Below, in pieces: positions 1-7,872 of a stretch of DNA of 64,000 nt (its first letter is position 1; each line of letters opens with the position of its first letter). The notes beneath the pieces are model-generated. The model saw only the letters and a list, made by a program, of their open reading frames with translations. It was not told the origin of the DNA and made no database searches. This stretch comes from Lentzea albidocapillata subsp. violacea (GTDB lineage Bacteria; Actinomycetota; Actinomycetes; Mycobacteriales; Pseudonocardiaceae), in assembly GCF_900100275.1 (NCBI RefSeq), contig NZ_FNET01000006.1, forward strand, positions 343,508-407,507, read 5' to 3'. A program made the position numbers and the translations under genes.

Positions 1-279
1 CTTGCCGACGATGCGCGACTGACCGCGGGTGGGCTCGTAGATGCCCGCCAGCAGGCGCAGCAGCGTCGACTTGCCGGCGCCGTTGTGGCCGACCAGGCCG
101 ACGCGGTCGCCGTCCTTCAGCGACAGCGTGATGTCGTGCAGTGCTTCGATTATCGGGACGCGGCCCTCGGACTCGATCTTGCCGCCGACCTTGCCGAACG
201 CGAGCTTCTTCAGCGACCTCGACTTGGCGTCGAAGATCGGGAAGTCGACCGATGCGTTCCAGACGTCGATGCTGACCAT
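1..279 (-). CDS. Polysaccharide ABC transporter, ATP-binding protein (Wzt/RfbE-like), 5' part only
   Basis: The first 93 codons are present; the gene runs off the left edge. A Walker A motif (GHNGAGKST) is visible at about residues 62-70, after the long N-terminal stretch typical of O-antigen/arabinogalactan-type exporters. The protein should power export of a lipid-linked glycan across the membrane together with the permease encoded just upstream. A strong ribosome binding site (AAGGAGG) lies 8-14 bases before the ATG and directly abuts the permease stop codon, so the two genes are very likely one operon. In mycobacteria the equivalent gene is rfbE (Rv3781), next to the proteasome activator gene, as here. 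The glycan exported cannot be told from this fragment. Confidence 0.93.
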   Translation of the reverse strand, partial: MVSIDVWNASVDFPIFDAKSRSLKKLAFGKVGGKIESEGRVPIIEALHDITLSLKDGDRVGLVGHNGAGKSTLLRLLAGIYEPTRGQSRIVGK

Positions 280-295
280 GGGTGTCGACCTCCTT

Positions 296-1210
296 CTAGA
301 CCCAGTAGGAAACGCGGGCGCGGTAGTTGCGCAGGATCACCAGCGCGGCGAACCAGCCGACGACGGTGAAGCCGCCGACGACGACCCAGTGGTGCCAGTC
401 GACCGCGTGGCCGAGCAGCGGGGCCCGGACGATCTCGACGAAGTGGTAGACGGGGTTGAGCTCGGCGATGAGCATGCGCCAGTCGTTGCCGTCACCACCG
501 GTGACCCGCTGCAGCACGCCCGCGTCCCAGACGATCGGCGTCATGAAGAAGACCAGGTTGATGAAGCTGGTCACGACCGGCGGGATGTCGCGGAAGCGGG
601 TGCTGATGACACCGAACAGCAGGGCGACCCACACCGCGTTCACCGCGAGCAGCGCGAAGCCAGGGATGGCGAAGACGATGGTCCAGCTGAGACCGGGGTG
701 CTCGATGCCGCCCTTGGTGATCGTGTACGGGTCGTCGAGCGCCGTGAAGAAGATGGCGAGGACCACCGCGTAGACCACGAGGTTGTGCGCCAGGAAGAGC
801 ACCTGGCGCCACACCATGCGCATCACGTGGACCGATATCGGCGCGGGGAGGTGCTTGATGAGCCCCTCGTTCGCGATGAACACGTCCGTGCCCTCGGTGA
901 TGCAACCGAGGATGAAGTTCCAGACGATGAAGCCGACCGTCACGTACGGCAGGAACGTGGGGACGTTCGTTTCGAACAGCACGGAGTACAGCAAGCCCAG
1001 AGCCAGTGCCGTGGTGCCCATCGAGATGGTGATCCACAAGGGCCCGATGACCGAACGCCGGTAGCGCTGCTTGATGTCCTGCCAGCCGAGGTGGCCCCAC
1101 AGCTCACGGTGGTCCCACGCCTCCCGCACGTCCGCGAACGCGCGTTTGAAGGTGCGCGACTTGACGGGGGGAGGCGCCTCTGCTTGGCCGGGCGTACTGG
1201 TGGCTTGCAC
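296..1210 (-). CDS. Polysaccharide ABC transporter permease (Wzm/RfbD-like, ABC-2 family)
   Basis: A 304-residue integral membrane protein of the ABC-2 type. After a short cytoplasmic N-terminus comes the family signature around residues 45-60 (QDIKQRYRRSVIGPLW), followed by about six hydrophobic segments and a conserved NPVYHFVEIVR stretch near the C-terminus. It forms the membrane channel for the ATPase encoded immediately downstream. The stop codon touches the downstream ribosome binding site, so translation is probably coupled. By family and by the neighbouring bpa gene, it corresponds to mycobacterial rfbD, implicated in exporting cell-wall galactan. The substrate in this organism is an inference. 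The ATG at 1210 is used because the N-terminal length fits the family. Confidence 0.93.
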   Translation of the reverse strand: MQATSTPGQAEAPPPVKSRTFKRAFADVREAWDHRELWGHLGWQDIKQRYRRSVIGPLWITISMGTTALALGLLYSVLFETNVPTFLPYVTVGFIVWNFILGCITEGTDVFIANEGLIKHLPAPISVHVMRMVWRQVLFLAHNLVVYAVVLAIFFTALDDPYTITKGGIEHPGLSWTIVFAIPGFALLAVNAVWVALLFGVISTRFRDIPPVVTSFINLVFFMTPIVWDAGVLQRVTGGDGNDWRMLIAELNPVYHFVEIVRAPLLGHAVDWHHWVVVGGFTVVGWFAALVILRNYRARVSYWV

Positions 1211-1269
1211 GAGGACTGAGCGTACCGGCGACCACCGACGGGCATGCTTACCGGTCGGTCACGGTGCGA

Positions 1270-2100
1270 TCAGACCTTGATCACCTTGACGATGACCTGT
1301 TCGTGGTCGTAGGTGTACCCGAGGTAGTCGAACTCCACGCCGTGCGCCGCCACGTGCTCCAGCCAGGCCTTGTGCTCGTGTTCCTGCCACTGCGGGTAGT
1401 TGAAGTACTCGTCGAAGACGATGATGCTGCCGTCGACCAGACGGGGTCCGACCAGGTCGAGAACGGTCTTGGTGGACGAGTACAGGTCGCAGTCGACGTG
1501 CAGGAACGTGACGGGGCCCTCGTGGTCGGCGAGGAACTTCGGCAGCGTCTCGTCGAACCACCCGGCGACGAGCTCGGCACCGGGCACGTCCGGCAGGCCG
1601 TCCATCGTGAACGTGCCGGCGGGGAACCCGTTGCGCCAGTTCTCCGGCAGACCCTCGAAGGAGTCGAAGCCGTAGACGTCGGCGCCCTCCCGGGCGTTTG
1701 CGATGATCTTGAGCGTGCCACCGGTGTAGACGCCGAACTCCAGCGCCATGCCGCCCTCGGGCGTCTGGGACAGCGCGAACTCGAGCGTCTCGTGCGGCGA
1801 GCCGAAGTGCGGGACCCGCGGCATGTTCTCGTGCACGAACTGAGCGCTCTGCAGCGCCGCTTCCCTGTCCGCGGCGAACACGATGTCGCGACGGGCCCGC
1901 ACCTCGTGCCCCACGGTGTGGTCGACGATCCGGTTCGCCTGCTGCGTGACCTCGTCGCGCAGCCCGTCCAGCTGGGCCTGGATGCGTTCGATCTGCTGTT
2001 GCTGCGGCTTCAGCGCGTCCTGGATGAGTTCGATCGCCTTGACACGAAGCTTGTGACGAAGCTGCTTGGCCTGCAGGCCATTGCGGACTCGGTCGAGCAC
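1270..2100 (-). CDS. TylF-like class I SAM-dependent O-methyltransferase
   Basis: 276 residues. The N-terminal ~70 residues are basic and helical, probably coiled-coil (QQQQIERIQAQLDGL). The rest is a TylF/macrocin O-methyltransferase-type Rossmann domain. The SAM-binding region is MALEFGVYTGGTLKIIA, and acidic, metal-binding-like residues occur in FLHVDCDLYSST. TylF-family enzymes methylate sugar hydroxyls on natural products or surface glycans. Its position directly upstream of the glycan exporter, in the same orientation and about 60 bp away, suggests it modifies the exported polysaccharide. That substrate is inferred from context only. Confidence 0.85.
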   Translation of the reverse strand: MLDRVRNGLQAKQLRHKLRVKAIELIQDALKPQQQQIERIQAQLDGLRDEVTQQANRIVDHTVGHEVRARRDIVFAADREAALQSAQFVHENMPRVPHFGSPHETLEFALSQTPEGGMALEFGVYTGGTLKIIANAREGADVYGFDSFEGLPENWRNGFPAGTFTMDGLPDVPGAELVAGWFDETLPKFLADHEGPVTFLHVDCDLYSSTKTVLDLVGPRLVDGSIIVFDEYFNYPQWQEHEHKAWLEHVAAHGVEFDYLGYTYDHEQVIVKVIKV

Positions 2101-2156
2101 GGTGGCTCCTCTCCAGAACGGTCAGCGCATCGTAGAGCCACCCCCGAGGGACTCAG

Positions 2157-2633
2157 CTAGAGGTACTGGCCCGTTCCTTTGCCTGTTGTTCCGCCTTCGT
2201 TACCTTCGCCGCCACTGCCGGCGGGAAGCGCACGGCCGCGCATCTGCTCCAGCTGGGCCCGCGCCGCCATCTGCTGGGCGAACAACGCGGTCTGGATGCC
2301 GTGGAAGAGGCCCTCCAGCCAGCCCACGAGCTGAGCCTGCGCGATCCGCAGCTCGGCGTCGGAGGGGGTGCCGTCCTCGGTGAACGGCAGCGACAGGCGC
2401 TCCAGCTCCTCGCGCAGCTCCGGCGCCAGGCCGTCCTCGAGCTCCTCGATGGACCGCTTGTGGATCTCCTTGAGGCGGTTTCGGCTGGCCTCGTCCAGAG
2501 GAGCCGCCCGCACCTCCTCCAGCAGCTGCTTGATCATCGTGCCGATCCGCATGACCTTCGCCGGCTGTTCGACGAGGTCGGCGAGGTCGCCGTCCTGGCC
2601 ATTGACGATTACGACGGGCTGCTCCTGGTTCAT
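2157..2633 (-). CDS. bpa: Bacterial proteasome activator Bpa/PafE
   Basis: 158 residues. The protein is mostly helical and acidic, with a low-complexity Gly/Thr tail that ends in GQYL, the HbYX-like C-terminal tetrapeptide by which Bpa/PafE rings dock into the 20S proteasome and open its gate without ATP. The central region (LVGWLEGLFHGIQTALFAQQ) matches the conserved helical core. The start at 2633 is chosen over an in-frame ATG nine bases upstream because GGAG sits six to seven bases before it. The gene implies that the organism has a 20S proteasome, encoded outside this window. The neighbouring exporter and aminotransferase genes match the mycobacterial Rv3778c-Rv3783 order, which supports orthology. 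Confidence 0.92.
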   Translation of the reverse strand: MNQEQPVVIVNGQDGDLADLVEQPAKVMRIGTMIKQLLEEVRAAPLDEASRNRLKEIHKRSIEELEDGLAPELREELERLSLPFTEDGTPSDAELRIAQAQLVGWLEGLFHGIQTALFAQQMAARAQLEQMRGRALPAGSGGEGNEGGTTGKGTGQYL

Positions 2634-2724
2634 GGTCTCCATCCTCGCGCGATTCACGTTTTCGAAACCAATCGGGGTGGGGCTGGTCGTTGCTGTGTTT
2701 GCTCGCATACGTACGGTGTGTGTC

Positions 2725-3924
2725 ATGGCGTTCGACGTCGCACGGGTACGAGGGCTCTTCCCCGCGCTCGGCGACGGCTGGGTCCATCTCGACGCACCGG
2801 CCGGCATGCAGGTGCCCGAGCAGGTCGCCACCGCCGTCTCCACCGCGCTGCGCGCCCCGGTCTCCGGACCCGGTGGCATCTTTCCCGCGTCCCAGCGGGC
2901 CCAGGGCATCGTGGACGCCGCCCGCAGGTCCGTCGCGGACCTCGTCGGCGGCGATCCCGCCGGTGTCGTGCTCGGGCCCTCCTCCGCCGTGCTGCTGCAA
3001 CGTCTCGCCGACGCGATGACCGACGACTGGTTCATGGGTGACGAGGTCCTGGTTTCCCGGCTGGACCACCCGGCGAACATCGCGCCGTGGCTGCGCGCCA
3101 CCCAGCGCACCGGCAGCGCGGTCAAATGGGCAGAAATCGACATCGAGACCTGCGAGCTGCCGAGCTGGCAGTTCGACGAGCTGGTCACCGACCGCACGAA
3201 GCTGATCGCCATCACGGCGGCGTCCGGTGTGGTCGGCACCCGGCCGGACCTGGGCAAGATCTCCGCGGTGGCTCGCGCGCACGGTTCGCTGATGGTGGTG
3301 GACGCCTCTGCCGCGGCCCCTTTCGTGCCGTTGGACATCGTTGGCATGGGCGCCGACGTCGTGGCTCTTTCCGCTGGTCAGTGGGGTGGGCCGCCGGTCG
3401 GTGCACTGGTGTTCCGCGACCCGTCGGTGCTGGAGCGGCTGCCGTCGGTCTCGGTCGACCCGATGGCGCGCGGCCCGGAACGGCTGGAGCTCGGTCCGCA
3501 CGCGTATCCGATGCTCGCCGGGCTCGTTGCGTCGGTGGAGTACCTGGCGGACCTCGACGACGCGGCTTCCGGCACGCGCCGCGAGCGGCTGCTCACGTCA
3601 TTGGGATCGGTGAAGGCCTACCAGGCCGGGCTGCTCGCTAACCTCATCAACGAACTGCGTTCGCTGCGCCACGTGATGGTGATCGGTGACGCCATGCGGA
3701 GGGTGCCCGCGCTGGCGTTCTCGATCGCCGGGGTCAAGGCGGAGGACGGCGTCGAACACCTCGCGTCGCGGGGCGTCTGCGCGTTCGCCGACCCCGGTCA
3801 GCACGGCGTGTTCTCGGTGCTGGGCGTAGGCGAGATCGGCGGTGCCATCCGCATCGGGCTCGCGCACTACACGAACGCGGTCGAGATGGACGACCTGGTG
3901 CGGGCGGTGGCCGAACTCGGCTGA
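2725..3924 (+). CDS. Cysteine desulfurase-like class V aminotransferase fold protein lacking the PLP lysine
   Basis: 399 residues, fold type I aminotransferase class V (NifS/SufS-like), resembling mycobacterial Rv3778c. Family landmarks are visible: a start-of-domain VHLDAPAGMQVP, an SRLDHPANIAPWL stretch and a VVDASAAAPFVPLDI segment carrying the cofactor-ring aspartate. The expected SxHK motif reads SAGQWGGPP, so the Schiff-base lysine is replaced by Gln219. No alternative lysine is obvious nearby. Either the protein no longer works by PLP chemistry or it uses PLP differently. It is transcribed away from bpa, with a 91-bp divergent gap. ATG 2725 is chosen because the conserved FDVARVRGLFPALG N-terminus begins right there; longer in-frame starts run into bpa. 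Confidence 0.88.
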   Translation: MAFDVARVRGLFPALGDGWVHLDAPAGMQVPEQVATAVSTALRAPVSGPGGIFPASQRAQGIVDAARRSVADLVGGDPAGVVLGPSSAVLLQRLADAMTDDWFMGDEVLVSRLDHPANIAPWLRATQRTGSAVKWAEIDIETCELPSWQFDELVTDRTKLIAITAASGVVGTRPDLGKISAVARAHGSLMVVDASAAAPFVPLDIVGMGADVVALSAGQWGGPPVGALVFRDPSVLERLPSVSVDPMARGPERLELGPHAYPMLAGLVASVEYLADLDDAASGTRRERLLTSLGSVKAYQAGLLANLINELRSLRHVMVIGDAMRRVPALAFSIAGVKAEDGVEHLASRGVCAFADPGQHGVFSVLGVGEIGGAIRIGLAHYTNAVEMDDLVRAVAELG

Positions 3925-3943
3925 GGGATTTGGGAGATCATCT

Positions 3944-4588
3944 TTGGACGACTCGCTGGCTCGCGAGCTCGCCGATCTCTCGGCCCTGCAGCGCCTCGGC
4001 TCGTTGAACACCGAGTACCTGCCGCAGCTTTCCGGAGACCTCCGGCCGGCGGCGCTCGTCGCCGTGATGGACGAGATCGTGCTGGGTGCCCGGACCGTCC
4101 TGGTGCAACTCGGCTGCGGATCTTCTTCCGTCCTGCTGGCGCGTTTGTTGCAGCAGCGAGGGTTCGGGCACCTGTTGTCGATCGAGCACGACGAACGCAC
4201 GGCTGCTTTCGTTGCGTCACAACTACGCCGTGAAGGTCTTGGCTCCGCGGCGCGCGTGGTGCACGCGCCGTTGTCGCGGCATCCGGCGGCGTTGTCGCGG
4301 CACGGCCAGTGGTACGCGCCGCAGCAGGTGCACGACGAAGTGCTCGGGTACGTCGAGCGGTTCGGCCTGGTGGACCTGCTCCTGGTGGACGGACCGGGGT
4401 TCGGCGACTCGCGCTACCCGGCGTTGCCGGTGCTCAGCGCCGTGCTGGCGCCGGGGGCGACGGTGCTGGCCGACGACGCCGACCGGCCGGACGAGCAGGC
4501 GGTGCTGACGCGGTGGTCCGAGGAGTTCGGGCTGGAGTTCCGCACGGCTCCCCGGACCTCGCTGGCCGCGGCTACCGGTCTCGCCTGA
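3944..4588 (+). CDS. Class I SAM-dependent methyltransferase-like protein
   Basis: 214 residues with a TTG start, chosen because GGGAG lies seven bases upstream and the frame before it overlaps the previous gene. The glycine-rich VLVQLGCGSSSVLLARLL and the acidic SIEHDERTAAF strand are typical SAM-binding elements, and VDLLLVDGPGFGDSRYP is the motif IV region. The layout resembles class I FkbM/TylF-type enzymes, but I cannot name a substrate. The gene follows the aminotransferase-like gene by 19 bp and is probably co-transcribed with it. Its last 17 bases overlap the convergent oxidoreductase gene. Confidence 0.75.
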   Translation: MDDSLARELADLSALQRLGSLNTEYLPQLSGDLRPAALVAVMDEIVLGARTVLVQLGCGSSSVLLARLLQQRGFGHLLSIEHDERTAAFVASQLRREGLGSAARVVHAPLSRHPAALSRHGQWYAPQQVHDEVLGYVERFGLVDLLLVDGPGFGDSRYPALPVLSAVLAPGATVLADDADRPDEQAVLTRWSEEFGLEFRTAPRTSLAAATGLA

Positions 4589-5537
4589 GCAGGACCTTGC
4601 CGAAGACGTCGCTCGCCTCCAGCAGCCGGTGCGCCTCGGCGGCGTCCGACATCGGCACGACCTGGCCGACGATCGGCTTGACCTCACCGCTCTCGATCAA
4701 CGGCCACAGGTGTTCGCGGACCTGGGCCACGATCGCGCCCTTGCCGTCGACGCTCCGGCCGCGCAGGCCCGTCGCCATCACGGAGGCCCGTTTGCCCAGG
4801 AGCTTGCCGATCGGCAGTTCGCCCTTCACGCCGCCCTGCATGCCGATGATCATCAGCCGGCCGTCCGGGGCGAGGACGTCGATGTTGCGGGGCAGGTAGG
4901 AGGCGCCCATGTTGTCGAGGACGACGTCCGCCTGCTTCACCTCGGCGACGAAGTCCTGCGTCTTGTAGTTGACCGTGATGTCCGCGCCGAGCTCGGCGCA
5001 CTTCCGCAGTCGTTCGTCCGATCCCGCGGTGACCGCGACGGTCGCGCCGAGTGCCTTGGCCACCTGGATCGCGTGCGTGCCGATGCCACCCGCACCGCCG
5101 TGCACGAGGAACGTCTCGCCGAGCTTGAGCCGGCCGTCCATCACGACGTTCGACCACACCGTGCACGCGACCTCGGGCAGCGCGGCCGCCGTGACGACGT
5201 CGACGTTCGCCGGGACGGGCAGGACCTGGACCGCGGGCACGACGACCTTCTCCGCGTAGCCACCGCCGGCCAGCAGCGCGCACACCTCATCGCCGACCTG
5301 CCAGCCCGTGACGCCCTCGCCGAGCTGGGAGATCGTGCCGGAGCACTCCAGTCCGATGACGTCCGACGCGCCGCGCGGCGGTGGGTACAAACCCTGCCGC
5401 TGCAACAGGTCCGCGCGGTTGACCGCACTCGCGGCGACGTCGATCAGCACCTCGCCCGCGCCGGGCACCGGGTCCGCGACCTCGGTCCACTCGAGCACGT
5501 CCGGGCCGCCGGGTTCGCGAACAGTGATGGCACGCAT
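4572..5537 (-). CDS. NAD(P)H:quinone oxidoreductase, zinc-independent medium-chain dehydrogenase (PIG3/QOR family)
   Basis: 321 residues. The N-terminal GroES-like domain (MRAITVREPGGPDVLEW) is followed by the nucleotide-binding motif VHGGAGGIGTHAIQVAKALGA at about residues 140-160. There are no structural-zinc cysteines, as in quinone oxidoreductases. It likely reduces quinones or enals with NADPH in the cytoplasm. The ATG at 5537 is preferred over one 39 bases upstream because conserved homology starts at MRAIT. From recall, mycobacterial Rv3777 is the positional equivalent. It is convergent with the methyltransferase gene (17-bp overlap) and divergent from the GNAT gene, with a 45-bp gap. 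Confidence 0.9.
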   Translation of the reverse strand: MRAITVREPGGPDVLEWTEVADPVPGAGEVLIDVAASAVNRADLLQRQGLYPPPRGASDVIGLECSGTISQLGEGVTGWQVGDEVCALLAGGGYAEKVVVPAVQVLPVPANVDVVTAAALPEVACTVWSNVVMDGRLKLGETFLVHGGAGGIGTHAIQVAKALGATVAVTAGSDERLRKCAELGADITVNYKTQDFVAEVKQADVVLDNMGASYLPRNIDVLAPDGRLMIIGMQGGVKGELPIGKLLGKRASVMATGLRGRSVDGKGAIVAQVREHLWPLIESGEVKPIVGQVVPMSDAAEAHRLLEASDVFGKVLLRRDR

Positions 5538-5582
5538 GCGGTCGACCGTAATACCGTTCGACAGGTGCGGCACCATCGGATC

Positions 5583-6215
5583 ATGGACGCCTGGCCGCTA
5601 CGACAGCTGGTTCTCCGCACCCCGCGCCTGGAGCTGCGCCCGGACGACGACGCCGGGCTGTTCGAGCTCGTCGAGGTCGCCAAGGCGGGCGTGCACGACC
5701 CGGCCGAGATGCCGTTCTACGTGCCGTGGACCGACAGCCTGGCGGACGACCACGGGTTCGGCATGGTCCAGTTCTTCTGGGGCGTGCGCGCCAAGCTGGC
5801 CGCCAAGGACTGGGCGATCTGCTTCCTCGTGCGGCACGAGGGCAAGGTCATCGGTGTGCAGGAGCTGGGCGCGCGAGACTTCGGCGTGCTGCGCGAGGTG
5901 AACACCGGCTCGTGGCTCGGCAGGGCGTTCCAGGGCAACGGTTTCGGCACGGAGATGCGGGTGGGCGTGCTGCAGTTCGCGTTCGACCACCTGGGCGCGC
6001 ACATCGCTCGTTCGGCGGCTTGGCAGGGCAACCAGGCGTCCAACCGCGTCAGCGCCAAGCTCGGCTACGTGCACGACGGCACGATCGGTGCGGCACCGCG
6101 CGGAGAACGCCTTGAGCACGTGCGATTGCGTCTGGACGAGGCGAATTTCGTGCGCCCGGAATGGAACGTCGCTGTCGACGGACTAGCGGAGTGTGTTCAC
6201 CTGATCACCAGCTGA
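5583..6215 (+). CDS. GNAT family N-acetyltransferase
   Basis: 210 residues of RimJ/RimL-like acetyltransferase. The N-terminal RTPRLELRPDDDAGL is the standard opening of the subfamily, and NTGSWLGRAFQGNGFGTEM carries the acetyl-CoA pyrophosphate loop (RxxQxxG-like). NQASNRVSAKLGYVHDGT is the typical C-terminal motif. Such proteins acetylate protein N-termini, aminoglycosides or small amines; the substrate is unknown here. It is divergently transcribed from the quinone oxidoreductase gene, with only 45 bp for both promoters. Confidence 0.88.
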   Translation: MDAWPLRQLVLRTPRLELRPDDDAGLFELVEVAKAGVHDPAEMPFYVPWTDSLADDHGFGMVQFFWGVRAKLAAKDWAICFLVRHEGKVIGVQELGARDFGVLREVNTGSWLGRAFQGNGFGTEMRVGVLQFAFDHLGAHIARSAAWQGNQASNRVSAKLGYVHDGTIGAAPRGERLEHVRLRLDEANFVRPEWNVAVDGLAECVHLITS

Positions 6216-6292
6216 ACTCCCGCCGACCGACGGATTGTGGCGTGGGTCTCTTCTTGTGAGGGTTCAGCCATCTCGAACGAAGGGGAACGTTC

Positions 6293-7804
6293 ATGTCCGG
6301 CAGAACCAAGCTGGCGGCTGTGCTTGCCATCTCGGCATTAGTCGCTGCCCCTACCGCCACGGCGTCCGCCGCCGCTGAACCGGCAGGCCCCGCACTCGCC
6401 AGGAAGCTCGCGAAGAAGGTGACCGTCGAGGGTGTCAACCGGCACCTCATCGCGTTCCAGCGCATCGCCGACCGCAACGGCGGCAACCGCGCGGCCCTGA
6501 CACCCGGCTACGACGCCAGCGTCGAGTACGTCGCGGGCAAGCTCCGCGACGAGGGCTTCATCGTCACGACCCCGAACTTCAGCTTCGACGTTCCCATCAC
6601 CGACGCCGAGACCGCCCGCGTCGACGGCGTGGACTACCAGGCGCTCATCCTGACCGCCTCGCCGCAGACCCCGGTCGGCGGCGTCACCGGCCCGCTGCGC
6701 GTCGTCCCCGAGGACGCCACCACCGGCTGCGAGGCGACCGACTTCGCCGGCCAGGACTTCACCGGCTCCGTCGCCCTCATCCGCCGCGGCGGATGCACGT
6801 TCGAGCAGAAGCACCTCAACGCGTTCGCCGCGGGCGCCATCGCCGTGCTGGTCTCGAACAACACGGCGGGCCCGCTGTCCAACGTGACGCTGACCAACCC
6901 CGGCAAGATCCCGACCGGCGGCATCTCCCAGGCCGACGGCACCACGCTCGCCGGCAAGGCAGGCGCCGCGGTCACCGTGGACATGCGCTACCACAACGAG
7001 ACCCGCACCCAGCGCAACGTCATCGCCGAGACCCGCACCGGCCGCAAGAACAACGTCGTCATGGCCGGCGCACACCTCGACAGCGTCGAACTCGGTGCAG
7101 GCATCAACGACAACGGCACCGGCTCCGCCGCGCTCCTGGAGACGGCCCTCAAGCTCGGCTCCCGCCCGAAGGTCGACAACGCCATCCGCTTCGCCTGGTG
7201 GGGCGCGGAAGAGCGCGGCCTCATCGGCTCGGAGGAATGGGTCCGCTCGCTGACGTTCGAACAGCAGCTGGACATCGCCCTGTACCTGAACTTCGACATG
7301 GTCGGCTCCCCGAACGCCGCGTACTTCATCTACGACGGCGACAACTCCGACGCGGTAGGCGAAGGCGCAGGCCCGTACGGCTCGGCCCAGATCGAAAAGG
7401 CCTTCGCCGACTACTTCGCCGCCAAGGGCGTCCCCACCGAAGGCACCGACTTCTCGGGCCGCTCGGACTACGGCGAGTTCATCGCGCAGGGCATCCCGGC
7501 CGGCGGCCTCTTCACCGGCGCCGAGGGCGTCAAGACCCCCGCCCAGGCAGCCAAGTGGGGCGGCACGGCAGGCGTCGCCTACGACCCGTGCTACCACTCG
7601 GCGTGCGACAACCTCGGCAACGTCGATCGCGTGGCCCTCGGCCGCAACGCCGACGCCATCGCGTTCGTGACGGCTGCCTACGGCGTGTCCACTGAGGACG
7701 TCAACGGCGTGCCGCCGCGTTCGAAGCGGGCCGAGGCCCGTTCTGCCGCGGCTCTGCTGAAGTCCGCTGCGCACGACGACCACTCGCACGCGGCCGTCTC
7801 GTAA
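6293..7804 (+). CDS. Secreted M28 family zinc aminopeptidase with PA domain
   Basis: 503 residues. A Sec signal peptide (about 25 residues ending TASAAAEP) leads into a protease-associated domain at about residues 115-240 (FAGQDFTGSVALIRRGGCTF). The M28 catalytic domain carries the expected metal-binding and catalytic elements: GAHLDSV, INDNGTGS, WGAEERGLIGSEE, FDMVGS and CYHSACDNLGN. It resembles Streptomyces griseus aminopeptidase-type enzymes that remove N-terminal residues from extracellular peptides. A good ribosome binding site (AAGGGGAA) precedes the ATG. A broken paralog lies at 15.4-15.8 kb. Confidence 0.94.
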   Translation: MSGRTKLAAVLAISALVAAPTATASAAAEPAGPALARKLAKKVTVEGVNRHLIAFQRIADRNGGNRAALTPGYDASVEYVAGKLRDEGFIVTTPNFSFDVPITDAETARVDGVDYQALILTASPQTPVGGVTGPLRVVPEDATTGCEATDFAGQDFTGSVALIRRGGCTFEQKHLNAFAAGAIAVLVSNNTAGPLSNVTLTNPGKIPTGGISQADGTTLAGKAGAAVTVDMRYHNETRTQRNVIAETRTGRKNNVVMAGAHLDSVELGAGINDNGTGSAALLETALKLGSRPKVDNAIRFAWWGAEERGLIGSEEWVRSLTFEQQLDIALYLNFDMVGSPNAAYFIYDGDNSDAVGEGAGPYGSAQIEKAFADYFAAKGVPTEGTDFSGRSDYGEFIAQGIPAGGLFTGAEGVKTPAQAAKWGGTAGVAYDPCYHSACDNLGNVDRVALGRNADAIAFVTAAYGVSTEDVNGVPPRSKRAEARSAAALLKSAAHDDHSHAAVS

Positions 7805-7817
7805 CAGTCAGACCGAG

Positions 7818-7853
7818 AAGGCAGGGGTCCCCGGCTCGGGGCCCCTGCCTTTC
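7818..7853 (+). terminator. Rho-independent-type terminator after the aminopeptidase gene
   Basis: Long GC-rich inverted repeat (arms AAGGCAGGGG-CCCCG and its complement, one bulged base) starting 14 bases after the stop codon, with a short T run at its end. It can also terminate the convergent membrane-protein transcript. Confidence 0.8.
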
Positions 7854-7872
7854 GTCTTGCGGCAGTTCGGGT

